Shown in pieces: positions 32,371 to 42,494 of a stretch of DNA of 64,000 nucleotides (position 1 is its first letter; every line of letters begins with the position of its first letter). The translations under genes and the position numbers were made by a program. The notes beneath the pieces were generated by a model. That model saw only the letters and a list, made by a program, of their open reading frames with translations. It was not told the origin of the DNA and searched no databases. The DNA is from Methylorubrum sp. B1-46 (GTDB taxonomy: Bacteria; Pseudomonadota; Alphaproteobacteria; Rhizobiales; Beijerinckiaceae), in contig NZ_CP088247.1 of NCBI RefSeq assembly GCF_021117295.1, forward strand, positions 4,665,001 to 4,729,000, written 5' to 3'.

Positions 32371-34494
32371 CTACTGAGCCGCCGCGACGTCCTTCTGCCC
32401 GATCGCCGCGAGCACGATCCCTTCCGTCAGGATCTGCGGCAGCACCTGGGCCTCGCCCTGCCCGTGATAGACGAGGTAGAGCGGCACGCCGCTGCGGCCG
32501 TAGCGCTCCAGGAGGCGGGTGATCTCCGGGTTCTGGTTGGTCCAGTCGCCCTTGAGAAAGGCCACGTTGCCGGCCCGGAACGCCGCCTGCACGCCGTCGC
32601 GCGCCAGCACCGTGCGCTCGTTGACCTGGCAGGTGATGCACCACGCCGCCGTCATATCCACGAACACCGTGCGGCCCTCGCTCCGCAGCGCGTCGAGGCG
32701 GGCTTGCGTGAACGCCTCCTCGCCCTGGGCCAACGCGGTGCTCCGCGCGTCGGCGCGGTCGCCGTCGAGGAGGGCGACGAGGCCGAGCGCTGCGACGAGG
32801 GCCGCGACGGCGGCGGCCCGGCCGAGGCCGGTGCCGATCCGGCCGGCGCCGCGCGCCCGCTCCCAGGCCCAGGCGGCGAGCGCCACCAGCACGAGGCCGG
32901 TCAGCCCGGCGAGGAGCCCGTTGGGCCCGACCTGCTGCGCCAGGACCCAGACCAGCCACGCCACCGTGGCGTAGACGGGAAAGGCGAGCGTGCCCTTGAG
33001 CACGTCCATCCAGGCGCCCGGCCGCGGCAGCAGCCGCAGCGCCTGCGGGAACAGCGTCAGCCCGAGGAACGGCAGGGCGAGCCCGAGGCCGAGGCTGGCG
33101 AAGACGGTGAGCGCAGCGGGCGTCGATTGCGTCAGGGCAAACCCCACCGCCGCACCCATGAACGGCGCGGTGCACGGCGTGGCGACGAGCGTTGCCAGCA
33201 CGCCGGTGAAGAACGAGCCCTGATAGCCCGCCCGCCGGGTCAGCCCGTCGCCGAGGCCGACGATCCCGCCGCCGAGATGCACCGCGCCCGACAGGCTGAG
33301 ACCCATGGCGAACAGCCCGTAGGCGAGCAGCGCCACCACGACCGGCGATTGGAGCTGGAAGCCCCAGCCGATCCCGGCGCCCCCCGCCTTCAGCGCGATC
33401 AGGAGGCCGGCGAGCCCGAGGAAGCTCGCGAGCACGCCCAGAGTGTAGGCAAGGCCATGCAGGCGGACGCGGGTGGCGGATTCGCCCGCCTGCCGAACGA
33501 GGCTCAGCACCTTGATCGAGAGGACGGGGAAGACGCAGGGCATCAGGTTGAGGAGAAGCCCGCCGACGAGCGCCAGCCCGGCGGCGCTCCACAGCGTCAG
33601 GCTCTCGTCCTCCGGCGCGGCGGCCGGCGCCTCCGCGGTGGGAACGGCCGCGGCGGTCGTCGGTGCGGGGGCGGGCTCCAGCCCGAGGGCGTAGGCCTTG
33701 CGCACACCGTCCTCGGTGAGCGCGAGCACGCCGGCGAGCGCCTCCGGCGGCTCCTTGGCCTCGCCCGGCGTGAGCGTCAGGCGCAGGCCGCTGCCATCGA
33801 CGGCGAGATCCTGCGGCGCGGCGTTCTCGATCGCGCCCTCGGCGTAGGGGAAGAAGGCGGCGGCGCTCACGTCCGCGAGGCCCGGCCGGTCGAGATGCAG
33901 CACGAGGCGCTCGCCCTCGCGGGTGGTGCGAAACGCTCCGGGCGCCGCTTCCGGCAGGGCGGCGCGGGCGCGGGCGAACAGGGCGGCCTGCCCCGAGGCA
34001 GGCTCGGCGGAGGCCGCCACCGGCAGGTCGAGGCTCAGCTCCGACGAGCCCGGAATGCAGATCTCCTCGCAGACGAGGTAGGACAGCGTGCCGGCGAGCC
34101 GCACGGACTCGCCGACCCTCGCGCCTTCGGGCACGGTGAGCGGCACCAGCAGGGTGACGGCGCCCTCGTAGCCGAAATTCATCAGGGTCTGGACCGGGAT
34201 GCGCTCCGGGACCGGCCATTGCACCGGGCCGACCGTGTATCCGGCGGGCAGGCGCCAACCCATCTCCGGCGGCAGGCCGGAATCGCCGGGATTGCGCCAG
34301 TAGACATGCCAGCCCGGCTTCATCGCCATGTGCAGGCCGAGCGTCACCGTGCGGCCGGGCACCAGCGCCTCGCTCTCGGCCACGAGGCTGGCGCGGACGA
34401 GATCCTTGGCCTTGGCCGCCGTCATGGCACCCTGCGCCCCGGCAAGGCCGGGGGCGGCGAGCGTCAGGAGGAAGGCGAGGAGGAGGCGGAGCAT
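32371..34494 (-). CDS. DsbD/ScsB-type thiol:disulfide interchange membrane protein
   Basis: This 707-residue protein starts MLRLLLAFLLTLAAPGLAGA, a Sec signal peptide. The periplasmic N-terminal domain carries LSYLVCEEICIPGSSELSLD, the CxxxC of ScsB-like proteins. The central domain has eight or so membrane helices with LMPCVFPVLSIKVLSLVRQ and LVATPCTAPFMGAAVGFAL, the two redox cysteines of DsbD. The C-terminal thioredoxin-like domain has DMTAAWCITCQVNE. Electrons pass from cytoplasmic thioredoxin across the membrane to periplasmic thiol proteins. The layout fits ScsB/DsbD of copper-stress or cytochrome c systems; partners are not adjacent. Confidence 0.93.
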   Translation of the reverse strand: MLRLLLAFLLTLAAPGLAGAQGAMTAAKAKDLVRASLVAESEALVPGRTVTLGLHMAMKPGWHVYWRNPGDSGLPPEMGWRLPAGYTVGPVQWPVPERIPVQTLMNFGYEGAVTLLVPLTVPEGARVGESVRLAGTLSYLVCEEICIPGSSELSLDLPVAASAEPASGQAALFARARAALPEAAPGAFRTTREGERLVLHLDRPGLADVSAAAFFPYAEGAIENAAPQDLAVDGSGLRLTLTPGEAKEPPEALAGVLALTEDGVRKAYALGLEPAPAPTTAAAVPTAEAPAAAPEDESLTLWSAAGLALVGGLLLNLMPCVFPVLSIKVLSLVRQAGESATRVRLHGLAYTLGVLASFLGLAGLLIALKAGGAGIGWGFQLQSPVVVALLAYGLFAMGLSLSGAVHLGGGIVGLGDGLTRRAGYQGSFFTGVLATLVATPCTAPFMGAAVGFALTQSTPAALTVFASLGLGLALPFLGLTLFPQALRLLPRPGAWMDVLKGTLAFPVYATVAWLVWVLAQQVGPNGLLAGLTGLVLVALAAWAWERARGAGRIGTGLGRAAAVAALVAALGLVALLDGDRADARSTALAQGEEAFTQARLDALRSEGRTVFVDMTAAWCITCQVNERTVLARDGVQAAFRAGNVAFLKGDWTNQNPEITRLLERYGRSGVPLYLVYHGQGEAQVLPQILTEGIVLAAIGQKDVAAAQ

Positions 34495-34685
34495 CGATCT
34501 GTTTTCCGGGCGGCCCGGCGCCCCTCCCCCTGCGCGGATGTTCCGGTCTCCGGCGAGTCCGAAATCACCGAGGGAGGCACGCCTGTCGGGCCGGAGCGGG
34601 CCGGCCGTCATTAGCGAAGGGCTCTATAACAGACCTTCCCCGTCCCGTGAGCCGCGTCGCCCCGCGGCCTCGAACCGCGCCGCCT

Positions 34686-37433
34686 TCACCCCGCGGCCCG
34701 CTCCTTCTTAAGGCGATAGAGCGCGTCGAGCGCCTCGCGCGGGGTCAGTGCGTCGGGATCGATGGTGTCGATCAGCCGGCCGAGGCGGTCGTCCGGCTCG
34801 GGGCTCACCGGCTCCGGCGGGGGCGGTGGGGCAGCGGCGAGGCTTGCAAACAGCGGCAGATCCTCGATCGTGCGGCGGGCGGGGCGCTCGCGCTCGGAGC
34901 TTTCAAGCCCTTTCAGGATCGCGCCGGCCCGCGCCACCACGCTCGGCGGCAGGCCGGCGAGGCGGGCGACCTGAAGGCCGTAGGAGCGCTCGGCCACCCC
35001 CGGCACCACCTCGTGCAGGAACACCACGTCGCCGCGGTCCTCGGCCACCTTGAGGGTGGCGTTGTCGAGGCGGGGCAGGCGCTGGCTCAGCGCGGTCAGT
35101 TCGTGGAAATGGGTGGCGAACAGGGCGCGGCAGCCGTTCTTCTCGTGCAGGTGCTCCAGGCAGGCCCAGGCGATGGAGAGGCCGTCGAAGGTCGCCGTGC
35201 CGCGCCCGATCTCGTCGAGCACCACCAGCGAGCGGCGCGTCGCCTGATTGAGGATCGCGGCGGTCTCGACCATTTCGACCATGAAGGTCGAATGGCCCCG
35301 CGCGAGGTCGTCGGCAGCACCGACGCGGGAGAACAGGCGGTCGACCACGCCGAGCCGGGCCGAGGCCGCCGGCACGAAGGCGCCCATCTGCGCCAGCACG
35401 GCGATGAGCGCGTTCTGGCGCAGGAAAGTCGACTTGCCGCCCATGTTCGGGCCGGTGACGAGGCGGATGCGCCCGGCCTCGTCGCCGGAGAGGTCGCAGG
35501 CATTGGCGATGAAGGCCTCGCCGGCCCGCATCAGCGCCGCTTCGACAACGGGATGGCGCCCGCCCCGGATCTCGAAGGCGAGGCTGTCGTCGATGACCGG
35601 CCGGGTCCAGTCGAGTTCGACCGCGAGTTCCGCGTGGCTCGCCGCGACGTCGAGGCCGGACAAAGCCTCGGCGATGTCGGCGATTGCCTCCGCCTGCTCC
35701 CCTACCCGTGCAGCGAGACGGTCGAAAACCTCGGATTCGAGCGCCAGCACCCGGTCGGAGGCGCCCGCAATCTTCGATTCGAGTTCGCCGAGTTCGACGC
35801 TGGTGAAGCGCATCGCATCGACCATGGTCTGGCGATGCACGAAGTCCTGCATCAGTCCCTTGAGGCAGGCCTCGCCCACCGCCTGCGGCACCTCGATGTA
35901 GTAGCCGAGCACGTTGTTGTGCTTGATCCGCAGCGTCCGGCAGCCGGTGGCCTCGGCATAGCGCGCCTGGAGCGCGGCGATGACCTTTCGCGAATCCTGG
36001 CCGAGCCCGCGCGCCTCGTCGATCTCGGCGTGGTAGCCCGCGCGTACGAACCCACCGTCGCGACGGTTGAGCGGCAGGTCGTCGGCGAGCGCCCGAGCCA
36101 GCTCTTCGGCCAGTTCCCGGTCGGCTTTGTCGAGGCGGCGGGCGAGGCGGACGAGCCCGTCCGGCAGGTCCTCCCGCGATAGCCGCTCGCTGATCGTCGC
36201 GGCGGCCATGAGTCCGTCGCGGAGCGCCGCGAGGTCGCGCGGGCCGGCGCGGTTCAGGCCGATGCGGGACAGCGCACGGGCGATGTCGGGGGCCGCGTGC
36301 AGCGCGTCGCGCAGATGCGCGCGCAACGCCCCGTCCTGCGCCAGGAAGGCGACGGCGTCGTGCCGCCGGCCGATCTTCGTGAGATCCGTCAGCGGGCCGG
36401 CCAGATGCTCGGCCAGCAGCCGGGCGCCGCCGGCCGAGACCGTGCGATCGATGGCGTCGAGCAGGCTGCCCTTGCGCTCGCCCGAGAGCGTGCGGGTGAG
36501 TTCAAGGTTGGCGCGGGTGGCCGCGTCGATGGCGAGCGTCGCGCCGCTCGCCTCGCGGCTCGGCGCGGAGAGCGGCACGCGGGTGCCGAGCTGCGTGCGC
36601 TCGAGATAGAGCAAAGCCGCTCCGGCCGCGGCGATCTCTGCCCGGCTGAAATTGCCGAATCCGTCGAGGGTCTTGACGCCGAACTGCTCGCGGATGCGCC
36701 GCTCGGCCGAGGCCGGCTCCAGCTCCCCTTGAGCCAGCGGCACCACCGCCGCCTTGGTCTCGCGCCACAGCTTGGCCAGCGCGGAGTCGGCGTGGATGAC
36801 TTCCGAGAGCACGATCTCCCGCGGCTCGTGCCGGGCGATCGCGGCGGCGAGTTCCGAGCCCTCCACCTCGCTCAAGGAGAAGCGGCCGGTGGAGATGTCG
36901 AGGGCTGCGAGCCCGTAGGCCTCGCGGGTGTCGGAGACCTTTCGCCGGCCGATGGCGAGCAGCAGGTTGGCCCGCGTCGGGTCGAGCAGGCGGTCCTCGG
37001 TCAGGGTGCCCGGCGTGACGAGGCGGATCACCTCGCGCCGCACCACCGATTTCGGACCGCGCTTCTTCGCCTCGGCCGCATCCTCGGTCTGCTGGCAGAC
37101 GGCGACGCGATGGCCGAGCGCGATCAGCCGGTGAAGGTAGTCGTCGGCCCGCTCCAGCGGCACGCCGCACATCGGGATGTCGGCGCCGCCGTGCTTGCCG
37201 CGCTTGGTCAGGACGATGCCGAGCGCGCGGGAGGCGATCTCCGCATCCTCGAAGAACAGCTCGTAGAAATCCCCCATCCGGTAGAACAGCAGGCAGTCCG
37301 GATTGGCGGCCTTGATCTCGATGTACTGCGCCATCATCGGCGTGGCGCCGGGGATGTCGAGGGGCGAGGAGGTCACGGTATCCGCCGCCTGGGCACGCCG
37401 TTCGAGGGGTTGGGAGCGCTGGGGTCTGGGCAT
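34686..37433 (-). CDS. mutS: DNA mismatch repair protein MutS
   Basis: This 915-residue protein starts [20 protein letters not shown], a slightly extended N-terminus. Domain I has the mismatch-contacting [20 protein letters not shown] (F-x-E). The ATPase domain shows Walker [16 protein letters not shown] near residue 660, [15 protein letters not shown] and the ATHFHEL motif. The C-terminus ends [20 protein letters not shown], the dimer/tetramer segment. MutS finds mispairs and loads MutL, whose gene is about 20 kb away. A strong hairpin lies about 120 bp upstream. Confidence 0.97.
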   Translation of the reverse strand: MPRPQRSQPLERRAQAADTVTSSPLDIPGATPMMAQYIEIKAANPDCLLFYRMGDFYELFFEDAEIASRALGIVLTKRGKHGGADIPMCGVPLERADDYLHRLIALGHRVAVCQQTEDAAEAKKRGPKSVVRREVIRLVTPGTLTEDRLLDPTRANLLLAIGRRKVSDTREAYGLAALDISTGRFSLSEVEGSELAAAIARHEPREIVLSEVIHADSALAKLWRETKAAVVPLAQGELEPASAERRIREQFGVKTLDGFGNFSRAEIAAAGAALLYLERTQLGTRVPLSAPSREASGATLAIDAATRANLELTRTLSGERKGSLLDAIDRTVSAGGARLLAEHLAGPLTDLTKIGRRHDAVAFLAQDGALRAHLRDALHAAPDIARALSRIGLNRAGPRDLAALRDGLMAAATISERLSREDLPDGLVRLARRLDKADRELAEELARALADDLPLNRRDGGFVRAGYHAEIDEARGLGQDSRKVIAALQARYAEATGCRTLRIKHNNVLGYYIEVPQAVGEACLKGLMQDFVHRQTMVDAMRFTSVELGELESKIAGASDRVLALESEVFDRLAARVGEQAEAIADIAEALSGLDVAASHAELAVELDWTRPVIDDSLAFEIRGGRHPVVEAALMRAGEAFIANACDLSGDEAGRIRLVTGPNMGGKSTFLRQNALIAVLAQMGAFVPAASARLGVVDRLFSRVGAADDLARGHSTFMVEMVETAAILNQATRRSLVVLDEIGRGTATFDGLSIAWACLEHLHEKNGCRALFATHFHELTALSQRLPRLDNATLKVAEDRGDVVFLHEVVPGVAERSYGLQVARLAGLPPSVVARAGAILKGLESSERERPARRTIEDLPLFASLAAAPPPPPEPVSPEPDDRLGRLIDTIDPDALTPREALDALYRLKKERAAG

Positions 37434-37555
37434 GGAAACGAGGCTAGCAGCCCCGCCCCGGCCGGGCACCGCCGGCCACCCGTGAAGACCGTGGACAAGT
37501 GGACGCTCTCCCCAGCCGTCGCAAGCGGCGGTGGTGCCGGACCGTGACAACGGCA

Positions 37556-37588
37556 GGGGCCCGCCCGGCATCGCGCCGGACGGGCCCC
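37556..37588. terminator. Strong GC-rich hairpin upstream of mutS
   Basis: GGGGCCCGCCCGGC (37556-37569) pairs with GCCGGACGGGCCCC (37575-37588) over 13 pairs with one C-A mismatch and a 5-base loop, followed on the plus strand by TTT. It lies beyond the stop of the minus-strand secreted-protein gene, and probably keeps that transcript from running into mutS. Confidence 0.72.
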
Positions 37589-37681
37589 TTTCGTAACAAA
37601 TCCGATGGATCCCTTCGGGATGCGGATTTCGCTTCGCTCAGCGCCGCGCGGGCTTGTCGGTCCGTCCCGCTGGGGTAAGGC

Positions 37682-38005
37682 TCAGTAGCGGGGGCCGCCC
37701 GTGGTGTTGCCGAGCTGCTGCTGGTAGCCGGGCCGCTCCGGATTGCGGGCGTTCGGGTTGCCGTGGCGGTAGGTGTTCATGCGGCGGCGATGGCGCTCGG
37801 CCTTGGTCGAGTGATGGTGGCCCAGCACGCTGCGGTGGGACCGGTGCCAGCGCCGGTGGTGCCGGCCGTGGTCGCGCACGACCTCCATGGTGTCGCCGGC
37901 GATCACGCCGGGGGCGGGCATCGCGGGGGCGGCCGACGCGGCCCCGATTCCCAGACCGAAGCTGCCGAGCAGCACACCGGCTGCGAGTGTCAGGGCGATA
38001 CGCAT
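37682..38005 (-). CDS. Histidine/arginine-rich secreted protein of unknown function
   Basis: This 107-residue protein starts MRIALTLAAGVLLGSFGLGI after GGAGAGA. A clear signal peptide ends at ASA-APA near residue 25. The mature part holds RDHGRHHRRWHRSHRSVLGH followed by HHSTKAERHRRR, then a Gly/Asn/Pro-rich tail with ERPGYQQQLGN. The His cluster could bind metal ions or nucleic acid; that is inference. No family assignment is possible. It appears monocistronic with its own terminator. Confidence 0.75.
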   Translation of the reverse strand: MRIALTLAAGVLLGSFGLGIGAASAAPAMPAPGVIAGDTMEVVRDHGRHHRRWHRSHRSVLGHHHSTKAERHRRRMNTYRHGNPNARNPERPGYQQQLGNTTGGPRY

Positions 38006-38182
38006 CGTCGTGTCTCTCCGTCGCGTGCATCAGACGCACGCCGAGCCCACAAGTCGTAATTCGCTCGTCCGTTCCGCGTGGAAATCAAGCTATGTTAACA
38101 AATCTTCGTGGGCGGTTCCGCTGATGTCGTGACGGGGCCGGGGCGGTTGCGCCTGCGCGCGAACCGCGGCACCTCGCGGATC

Positions 38183-40672
38183 ATGTCGTCGCCCGCGCTC
38201 CCGATCGAAGCCGCCCTGCCCGCCCTGCGCGCGGCCCTATCTGAGCATGCCTCCGCCGTGCTCGTGGCGCCGCCGGGCGCCGGCAAGACCACGCGGGTGC
38301 CGCTGGCCCTCCTCGACGAGCCTTGGCTCGGGGGACGGAAGATCATCCTGCTGGAGCCCCGCCGGCTCGCGGCCCGCGGCGCGGCCGAGCGCATGGCGTC
38401 CACTCTCGGCGAGCGGGTCGGCGACACGGTCGGCCTGCGGGTCCGGCTCGGCTCCAAGATCTCGGCGCGCACCCGGATCGAGGTCGTCACGGAGGGCGTG
38501 TTCACCCGCATGATCCTCGACGATCCGGAACTGACCGGCATCGGCGCGGTGCTGTTCGACGAGTTCCACGAACGCTCCCTCGACGCCGACCTTGGCCTCG
38601 CCTTCGCCCTCGACGCGCAGGGCGCGTTGCGGGACGACCTGCGAATTCTCGCCATGTCGGCGACCCTCGATGGCGCCCGCGTCGCGGGGCTGCTCGGCGA
38701 CGCGCCGGTCGTAGAATCGGAGGGGCGTGCCTATCCGGTCGAGACGCGCCACCTCGACCGCGATCCGAACGAGCGGATCGAGGACGCCATGGCCGCCGCG
38801 ATCCTGCGGGCGTTGCGGGCCGATCCCGGTTCGGTCCTGGCCTTCCTGCCGGGGCAGGCGGAGATCCGCCGCACCGCCGAGCGGTTGGCCGACCGCCTGC
38901 CCGAGGACACCGACCTCGCGCCCCTCTACGGCGCGCTGAGCCAAGGCGAGCAGGACCGGGCGGTGGCGCCCGCACCGCCGGGGCGGCGCAAGGTGGTGCT
39001 GGCGACGTCGATCGCCGAGACCTCGCTGACGATCCAGGGCGTGCGCATCGTCGTCGATTCGGGCCTTGCCCGCGTGCCGCTCTACGAGCCTGGCAACGGC
39101 ATGACCCGTCTCGTCACCGCGCGGGCCTCGCGCGCCTCGGTCGATCAGCGCCGGGGCCGTGCCGGCCGCACCGAGCCCGGCCTGTGCTGGCGGCTCTGGC
39201 CGGAGGCGGCGACCGCCGCGCTCGAACCCTTCGCCCGGCCCGAGATCGTGTCCGCCGACCTTGCCGGCCTCACCCTCGACTGCGCCGCCTGGGGCGTCAC
39301 CGATCCGACGGCCCTTTCCTTCCTCGATCCGCCCCCGGCGCCGGCGCTCGCCGAGGCGCGGGCGATGCTGACCGAACTCGGCGCTCTCGATGCCGACGGG
39401 CGGCTCACCGCGACCGGGCACACCCTGCGCAGCCTGCCGCTGCCGCCCCGGCTCGCCCGGATGGTCGCCCGCGCCGCCGAATCCGGTCAGGCCCGCACGG
39501 CGGCCGATCTTGCCGCCGTGCTGGTCGAGCGTGGGCTCGGCGGCGACGCGGTGGATCTGTCCGAACGCCTCGACCGCTTCCGCCGCGACCGCGGCGGGCG
39601 GGCCGCCGACATGCGCCGCCTCGCCGAGGGCTGGGCGCGGCAGGCGGCCAAGGCGGCGAGCGGAGCGGAGGCCGGGGGCGATCCCTGGCTCGCCGAGCCC
39701 GGCGCCCTGCTGGCGCTCGCCTATCCCGACCGGGTGGCGCGGGCGCGGGGCCGGGAGGGCGCGTTCCTGATGGCCAATGGCCGCGCCGGCCTCGTCGATC
39801 CGGCAAGCCCGCTCGCCCGCGAGCCCTTCATCGTCGTCGCCGACCTCACCGGAACTGCTGCCTCCGCCCGCATCCTCTCGGCGGCCGCGATCGCGTCGGA
39901 GGCCATCGACGCGCTGTTCGCCGACCGGATCGCGTTCGCGCGCAGCGTCAGTTTCGACAGGGAGGCGCGCGCCTTGCGTGCCCGCGAGGGCCGGCGGCTC
40001 GGGGCCGTGACGCTGGACGAACGCACCCTCCCCGTCCCCGCCGACGAGGACTCCGCAAGAGTGCTCGCCCGCGGCATTGCCGGGCTCGGCCTCGACCGCC
40101 TGCCCTGGACGCCCGCCCTGGCGCAGTGGCGCGCCCGTATCCGCTTCCTCCACGCGGCGCAGGGGGGAACGGAGGGCGGGGAATGGCCGGACCTTTCCGA
40201 CGCGGCCCTGGCCGAAAATGTCGAGGAATGGCTGGCGCCGTCCATCGTCGGCCGCGCCTCGCTTGGCGCGATCACCGCCGACGATCTCGCCCAGGCCCTG
40301 CAGAACCGCCTGCCCTGGACGCTGCGGGCGCGCCTGGAGGCGGAAGCGCCGAGCCATATCGAGGTGCCGACCGGCTCGCGCATCCCGGTCGATTACGAGT
40401 CGGGCCCCGAACCGGTCTTGGCGGTGCGGGTGCAGGAGCTGTTCGGCCTCGACCGGCACCCGACGCTCGGTGGAGGCCGTGTGCCGCTGGTGCTCCACCT
40501 GCTCTCGCCGGCCCACCGCCCGATCCAGATCACCCGCGACCTGCCGGGATTCTGGCGCGGGTCTTGGAGCGCCGTAAGATCGGAGATGCGGGGGCGCTAC
40601 CCGCGTCACCCCTGGCCGGAGGATCCGCTCAGCGAAGCGCCGACCCGGCGGGCGAAGCCGCGGGGGACGTGA
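38183..40672 (+). CDS. hrpB: ATP-dependent helicase HrpB
   Basis: This 829-residue protein is read from MSSPALPIEAALPALRAALS (38183); the frame is open to 38108 (GTG). DEAH-box motifs are clear: VAPPGAGKTTRVPLALLDEP (motif I), LEPRRLAARGAAERM, EGVFTRMILDDPELTGIG, LFDEFHERSLDADLGLAFAL (motif II, DEFH), MSATLDG and VDQRRGRAGRTEPGLCWRLW (motif VI). The C-terminal HrpB domain includes SYE/DYESGPEPVLAVRVQELFG-like sequence. Its substrate in E. coli relatives is unclear. The 3' end overlaps the convergent membrane-protein gene by 44 bp. Confidence 0.95.
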   Translation: MSSPALPIEAALPALRAALSEHASAVLVAPPGAGKTTRVPLALLDEPWLGGRKIILLEPRRLAARGAAERMASTLGERVGDTVGLRVRLGSKISARTRIEVVTEGVFTRMILDDPELTGIGAVLFDEFHERSLDADLGLAFALDAQGALRDDLRILAMSATLDGARVAGLLGDAPVVESEGRAYPVETRHLDRDPNERIEDAMAAAILRALRADPGSVLAFLPGQAEIRRTAERLADRLPEDTDLAPLYGALSQGEQDRAVAPAPPGRRKVVLATSIAETSLTIQGVRIVVDSGLARVPLYEPGNGMTRLVTARASRASVDQRRGRAGRTEPGLCWRLWPEAATAALEPFARPEIVSADLAGLTLDCAAWGVTDPTALSFLDPPPAPALAEARAMLTELGALDADGRLTATGHTLRSLPLPPRLARMVARAAESGQARTAADLAAVLVERGLGGDAVDLSERLDRFRRDRGGRAADMRRLAEGWARQAAKAASGAEAGGDPWLAEPGALLALAYPDRVARARGREGAFLMANGRAGLVDPASPLAREPFIVVADLTGTAASARILSAAAIASEAIDALFADRIAFARSVSFDREARALRAREGRRLGAVTLDERTLPVPADEDSARVLARGIAGLGLDRLPWTPALAQWRARIRFLHAAQGGTEGGEWPDLSDAALAENVEEWLAPSIVGRASLGAITADDLAQALQNRLPWTLRARLEAEAPSHIEVPTGSRIPVDYESGPEPVLAVRVQELFGLDRHPTLGGGRVPLVLHLLSPAHRPIQITRDLPGFWRGSWSAVRSEMRGRYPRHPWPEDPLSEAPTRRAKPRGT

Positions 40673-41369
40673 TCGAGGACGAGGCGGGAACGCCGGGCAC
40701 CAGCCGGATCAGCAGCCGGTGGGTCGGCCACCAGATCAGCAGCGGCAGCCCGATCACCAGAGCGGTCAACCACGCCCAGGCCGGCACCATCGTCTGGGCG
40801 GCATGATCGCTCATCCCCCAGACATAGTTGATGTTGACCGGCGTCAGCCCCGGATCGGGCCGCGGCTGCGGCATGAGGAAGAAGCAGACGAACAGGACGA
40901 CGACCGCCAGCGCCGACCACGCGGTCCAGGCGCGGCGCTCGTAGCCGAGCCGCCAGACGAGGAAGACGAGCAGGAACGGCAGCCAGCCGTGGAACAACGA
41001 CAGCCCCCGCAGGAACGCCGAGGTCTCGCGGTTGAACATGTAGGCGGTCATGCCGGTCAGCGGGATGCCCGCAGCCTCGGCCACAAAATCGACGACCCAG
41101 AGCGTTTGCGGCGCGAGGAGGCCGACGGCGCAGACGGAGACGAGCAGCGCGCTCTCGGCCCAGATGCCGACGAGGGTCAGGATCAGGGCGATGTCGCAGA
41201 AATAGAGGAAGTTCGTGGGCCCGTAATGGGTGAGGTAAACCGGGACCAGCACCGCCATGAAGGCCGAGTAGGCGAGCTTGAGGCTCAGGGGGATGCGGGA
41301 ACGGACATGTCCGCTGCCCCGCTCGATCGCGGGGTGATCTGCCGTCGTCGCATTGCCGGAAGGACTCAT
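40629..41369 (-). CDS. Integral membrane protein of unknown function
   Basis: This 246-residue protein has about six membrane segments, including YFCDIALILTLVGIWAESAL, LFHGWLPFLLVFLVWRLGYE and WSALAVVVLFVCFFLMPQPR. The motif THYGPTNFLYFCDIAL and the later INYVWGMSD suggest a conserved membrane-protein family of unknown role found in diverse bacteria, but I cannot name it. Its last 44 bp overlap the convergent hrpB. No partner genes are apparent. Confidence 0.8.
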   Translation of the reverse strand: MSPSGNATTADHPAIERGSGHVRSRIPLSLKLAYSAFMAVLVPVYLTHYGPTNFLYFCDIALILTLVGIWAESALLVSVCAVGLLAPQTLWVVDFVAEAAGIPLTGMTAYMFNRETSAFLRGLSLFHGWLPFLLVFLVWRLGYERRAWTAWSALAVVVLFVCFFLMPQPRPDPGLTPVNINYVWGMSDHAAQTMVPAWAWLTALVIGLPLLIWWPTHRLLIRLVPGVPASSSITSPAASPAGSALR

Positions 41370-41601
41370 TGCCGCCCCCTATCGTTTCCGGCTTGACCGT
41401 GGCGGAGTTTCGTTTCGGAGAGCGTGAGGGAACGCACGCGGCCCGCGATGCCCGTGCGATTCCGATACCATTCTCGAGTGGTTCTTTCGGTCCTGCCTCC
41501 CCCTTCATTCCGGGTTCGCTTGTCAACGACCCCGAGACGGTGGTGGGATTGTACCGAACCAATCAGCCGCAAACCGTAAGAGACAGGAAGAAAACGGTTC
41601 G

Positions 41602-41970
41602 ATGCGTTCAACGGCCTGCCGCCTCTCCGGGCTCGCGCTCGTTCTCCTCGCCGCCGGAGCGGCCCGCGCGCAGACGCCACCCGACACGGGTGCTGCCCGG
41701 CCGCTGGTCATCCCCCAGCTTGAGGGCGAGCGCCAGGGTAAGATCCTGGGCCGGGCGCTGGCCTGCGGCGCGACGCGCGAGCGGGTCGAGGCGGTGCTTC
41801 GGGCCGGTCGCGCGCGCATGCTGGCGGCGGTCGGCCGGGCGCTGACCGAGGAGCGCTACGTGCTGGCGCTCGACGACGCGATGCGTTTGGAGACGAGCCT
41901 GCCGGCGCCTTCCGCGCAAGGATGCGAGAAGGCGCTGGCTGCCTTCGAGCGCCTGGAGAAGGCACCGTAG
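41602..41970 (+). CDS. Small periplasmic protein of unknown function
   Basis: This 122-residue protein starts MRSTACRLSGLALVLLAAGA after AGGAAG. The signal peptide ends near ARA-QTPP. The mature part (GRALACGATRERVEAVLRAG and SAQGCEKALAAFERLE) has two cysteines that could form a disulfide. It is short, helical and otherwise featureless. It stands alone between a membrane-protein gene and gloA. Confidence 0.7.
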   Translation: MRSTACRLSGLALVLLAAGAARAQTPPDTGAARPLVIPQLEGERQGKILGRALACGATRERVEAVLRAGRARMLAAVGRALTEERYVLALDDAMRLETSLPAPSAQGCEKALAAFERLEKAP

Positions 41971-41985
41971 CGTCCGGCAAGAAAC

Positions 41986-42381
41986 TCAGGCGAAGCGGCC
42001 GCCCTTCTGGATCACCTCGATCTTGTAGCCGTCCGGATCGGTGGCGAAGAAGAAGGTCGCGAGCGCGGTGTCGCCGTGCTTGAGGGTTTTGACCGGCGTG
42101 ACCGGAAGCCCCTCGCGCTCGAAGCGGGCATGCTCGGCCGCCGCATCCTCCACCACGAAGGCGAGGTGGCCGTAGCCGTCGCCGAGATTGTAGGGCTCCG
42201 CGCGGTCCTTGTTGACCGTCAGTTCGAGTTCGAACGGCGAGGACGGGTCGCGCAGGTAGAGCAGCGTGAAGTCCGGGAAGTCGAAGCGGTCGGCCGGTTC
42301 CAGGCCGAAGGCGCGGGCGTAGTAGTCGCGCGAGCGCGCCTCGTCGCGAACGCGGATCATGGTGTGGACGGGCTTGGCCAT
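41986..42381 (-). CDS. gloA: Lactoylglutathione lyase / VOC family protein
   Basis: This 131-residue protein, the usual glyoxalase I length, starts MAKPVHTMIRVRDEARSRDY after AAGGGAGAG. HTMIRVRD and YYARAFGLEPADR form the first beta-alpha-beta unit, FELELTVNKDRAEPYNLGDG and YGHLAFVVEDAAAEHARFER the second, and DPDGYKIEVIQKG the closing metal-ligand strand. The likely metal ligands are His (HTMIRV), Glu (FELEL), His (GHLAF) and Glu (KIEV), as in nickel-type GloA. It converts the methylglyoxal-glutathione adduct to lactoylglutathione, relevant to aldehyde stress in methylotrophs. Confidence 0.9.
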   Translation of the reverse strand: MAKPVHTMIRVRDEARSRDYYARAFGLEPADRFDFPDFTLLYLRDPSSPFELELTVNKDRAEPYNLGDGYGHLAFVVEDAAAEHARFEREGLPVTPVKTLKHGDTALATFFFATDPDGYKIEVIQKGGRFA

Positions 42382-42494
42382 CGGCCCTCTCTCCCTTGAG
42401 CGGATCGGCGCTCATCTGGCGCGAGGGCGGCCGCGCGGAAAGGGCCTTTCCGCTTAACCCTTCGTCAACCTTAAGGGATCTTTGCTCGTCGGCG

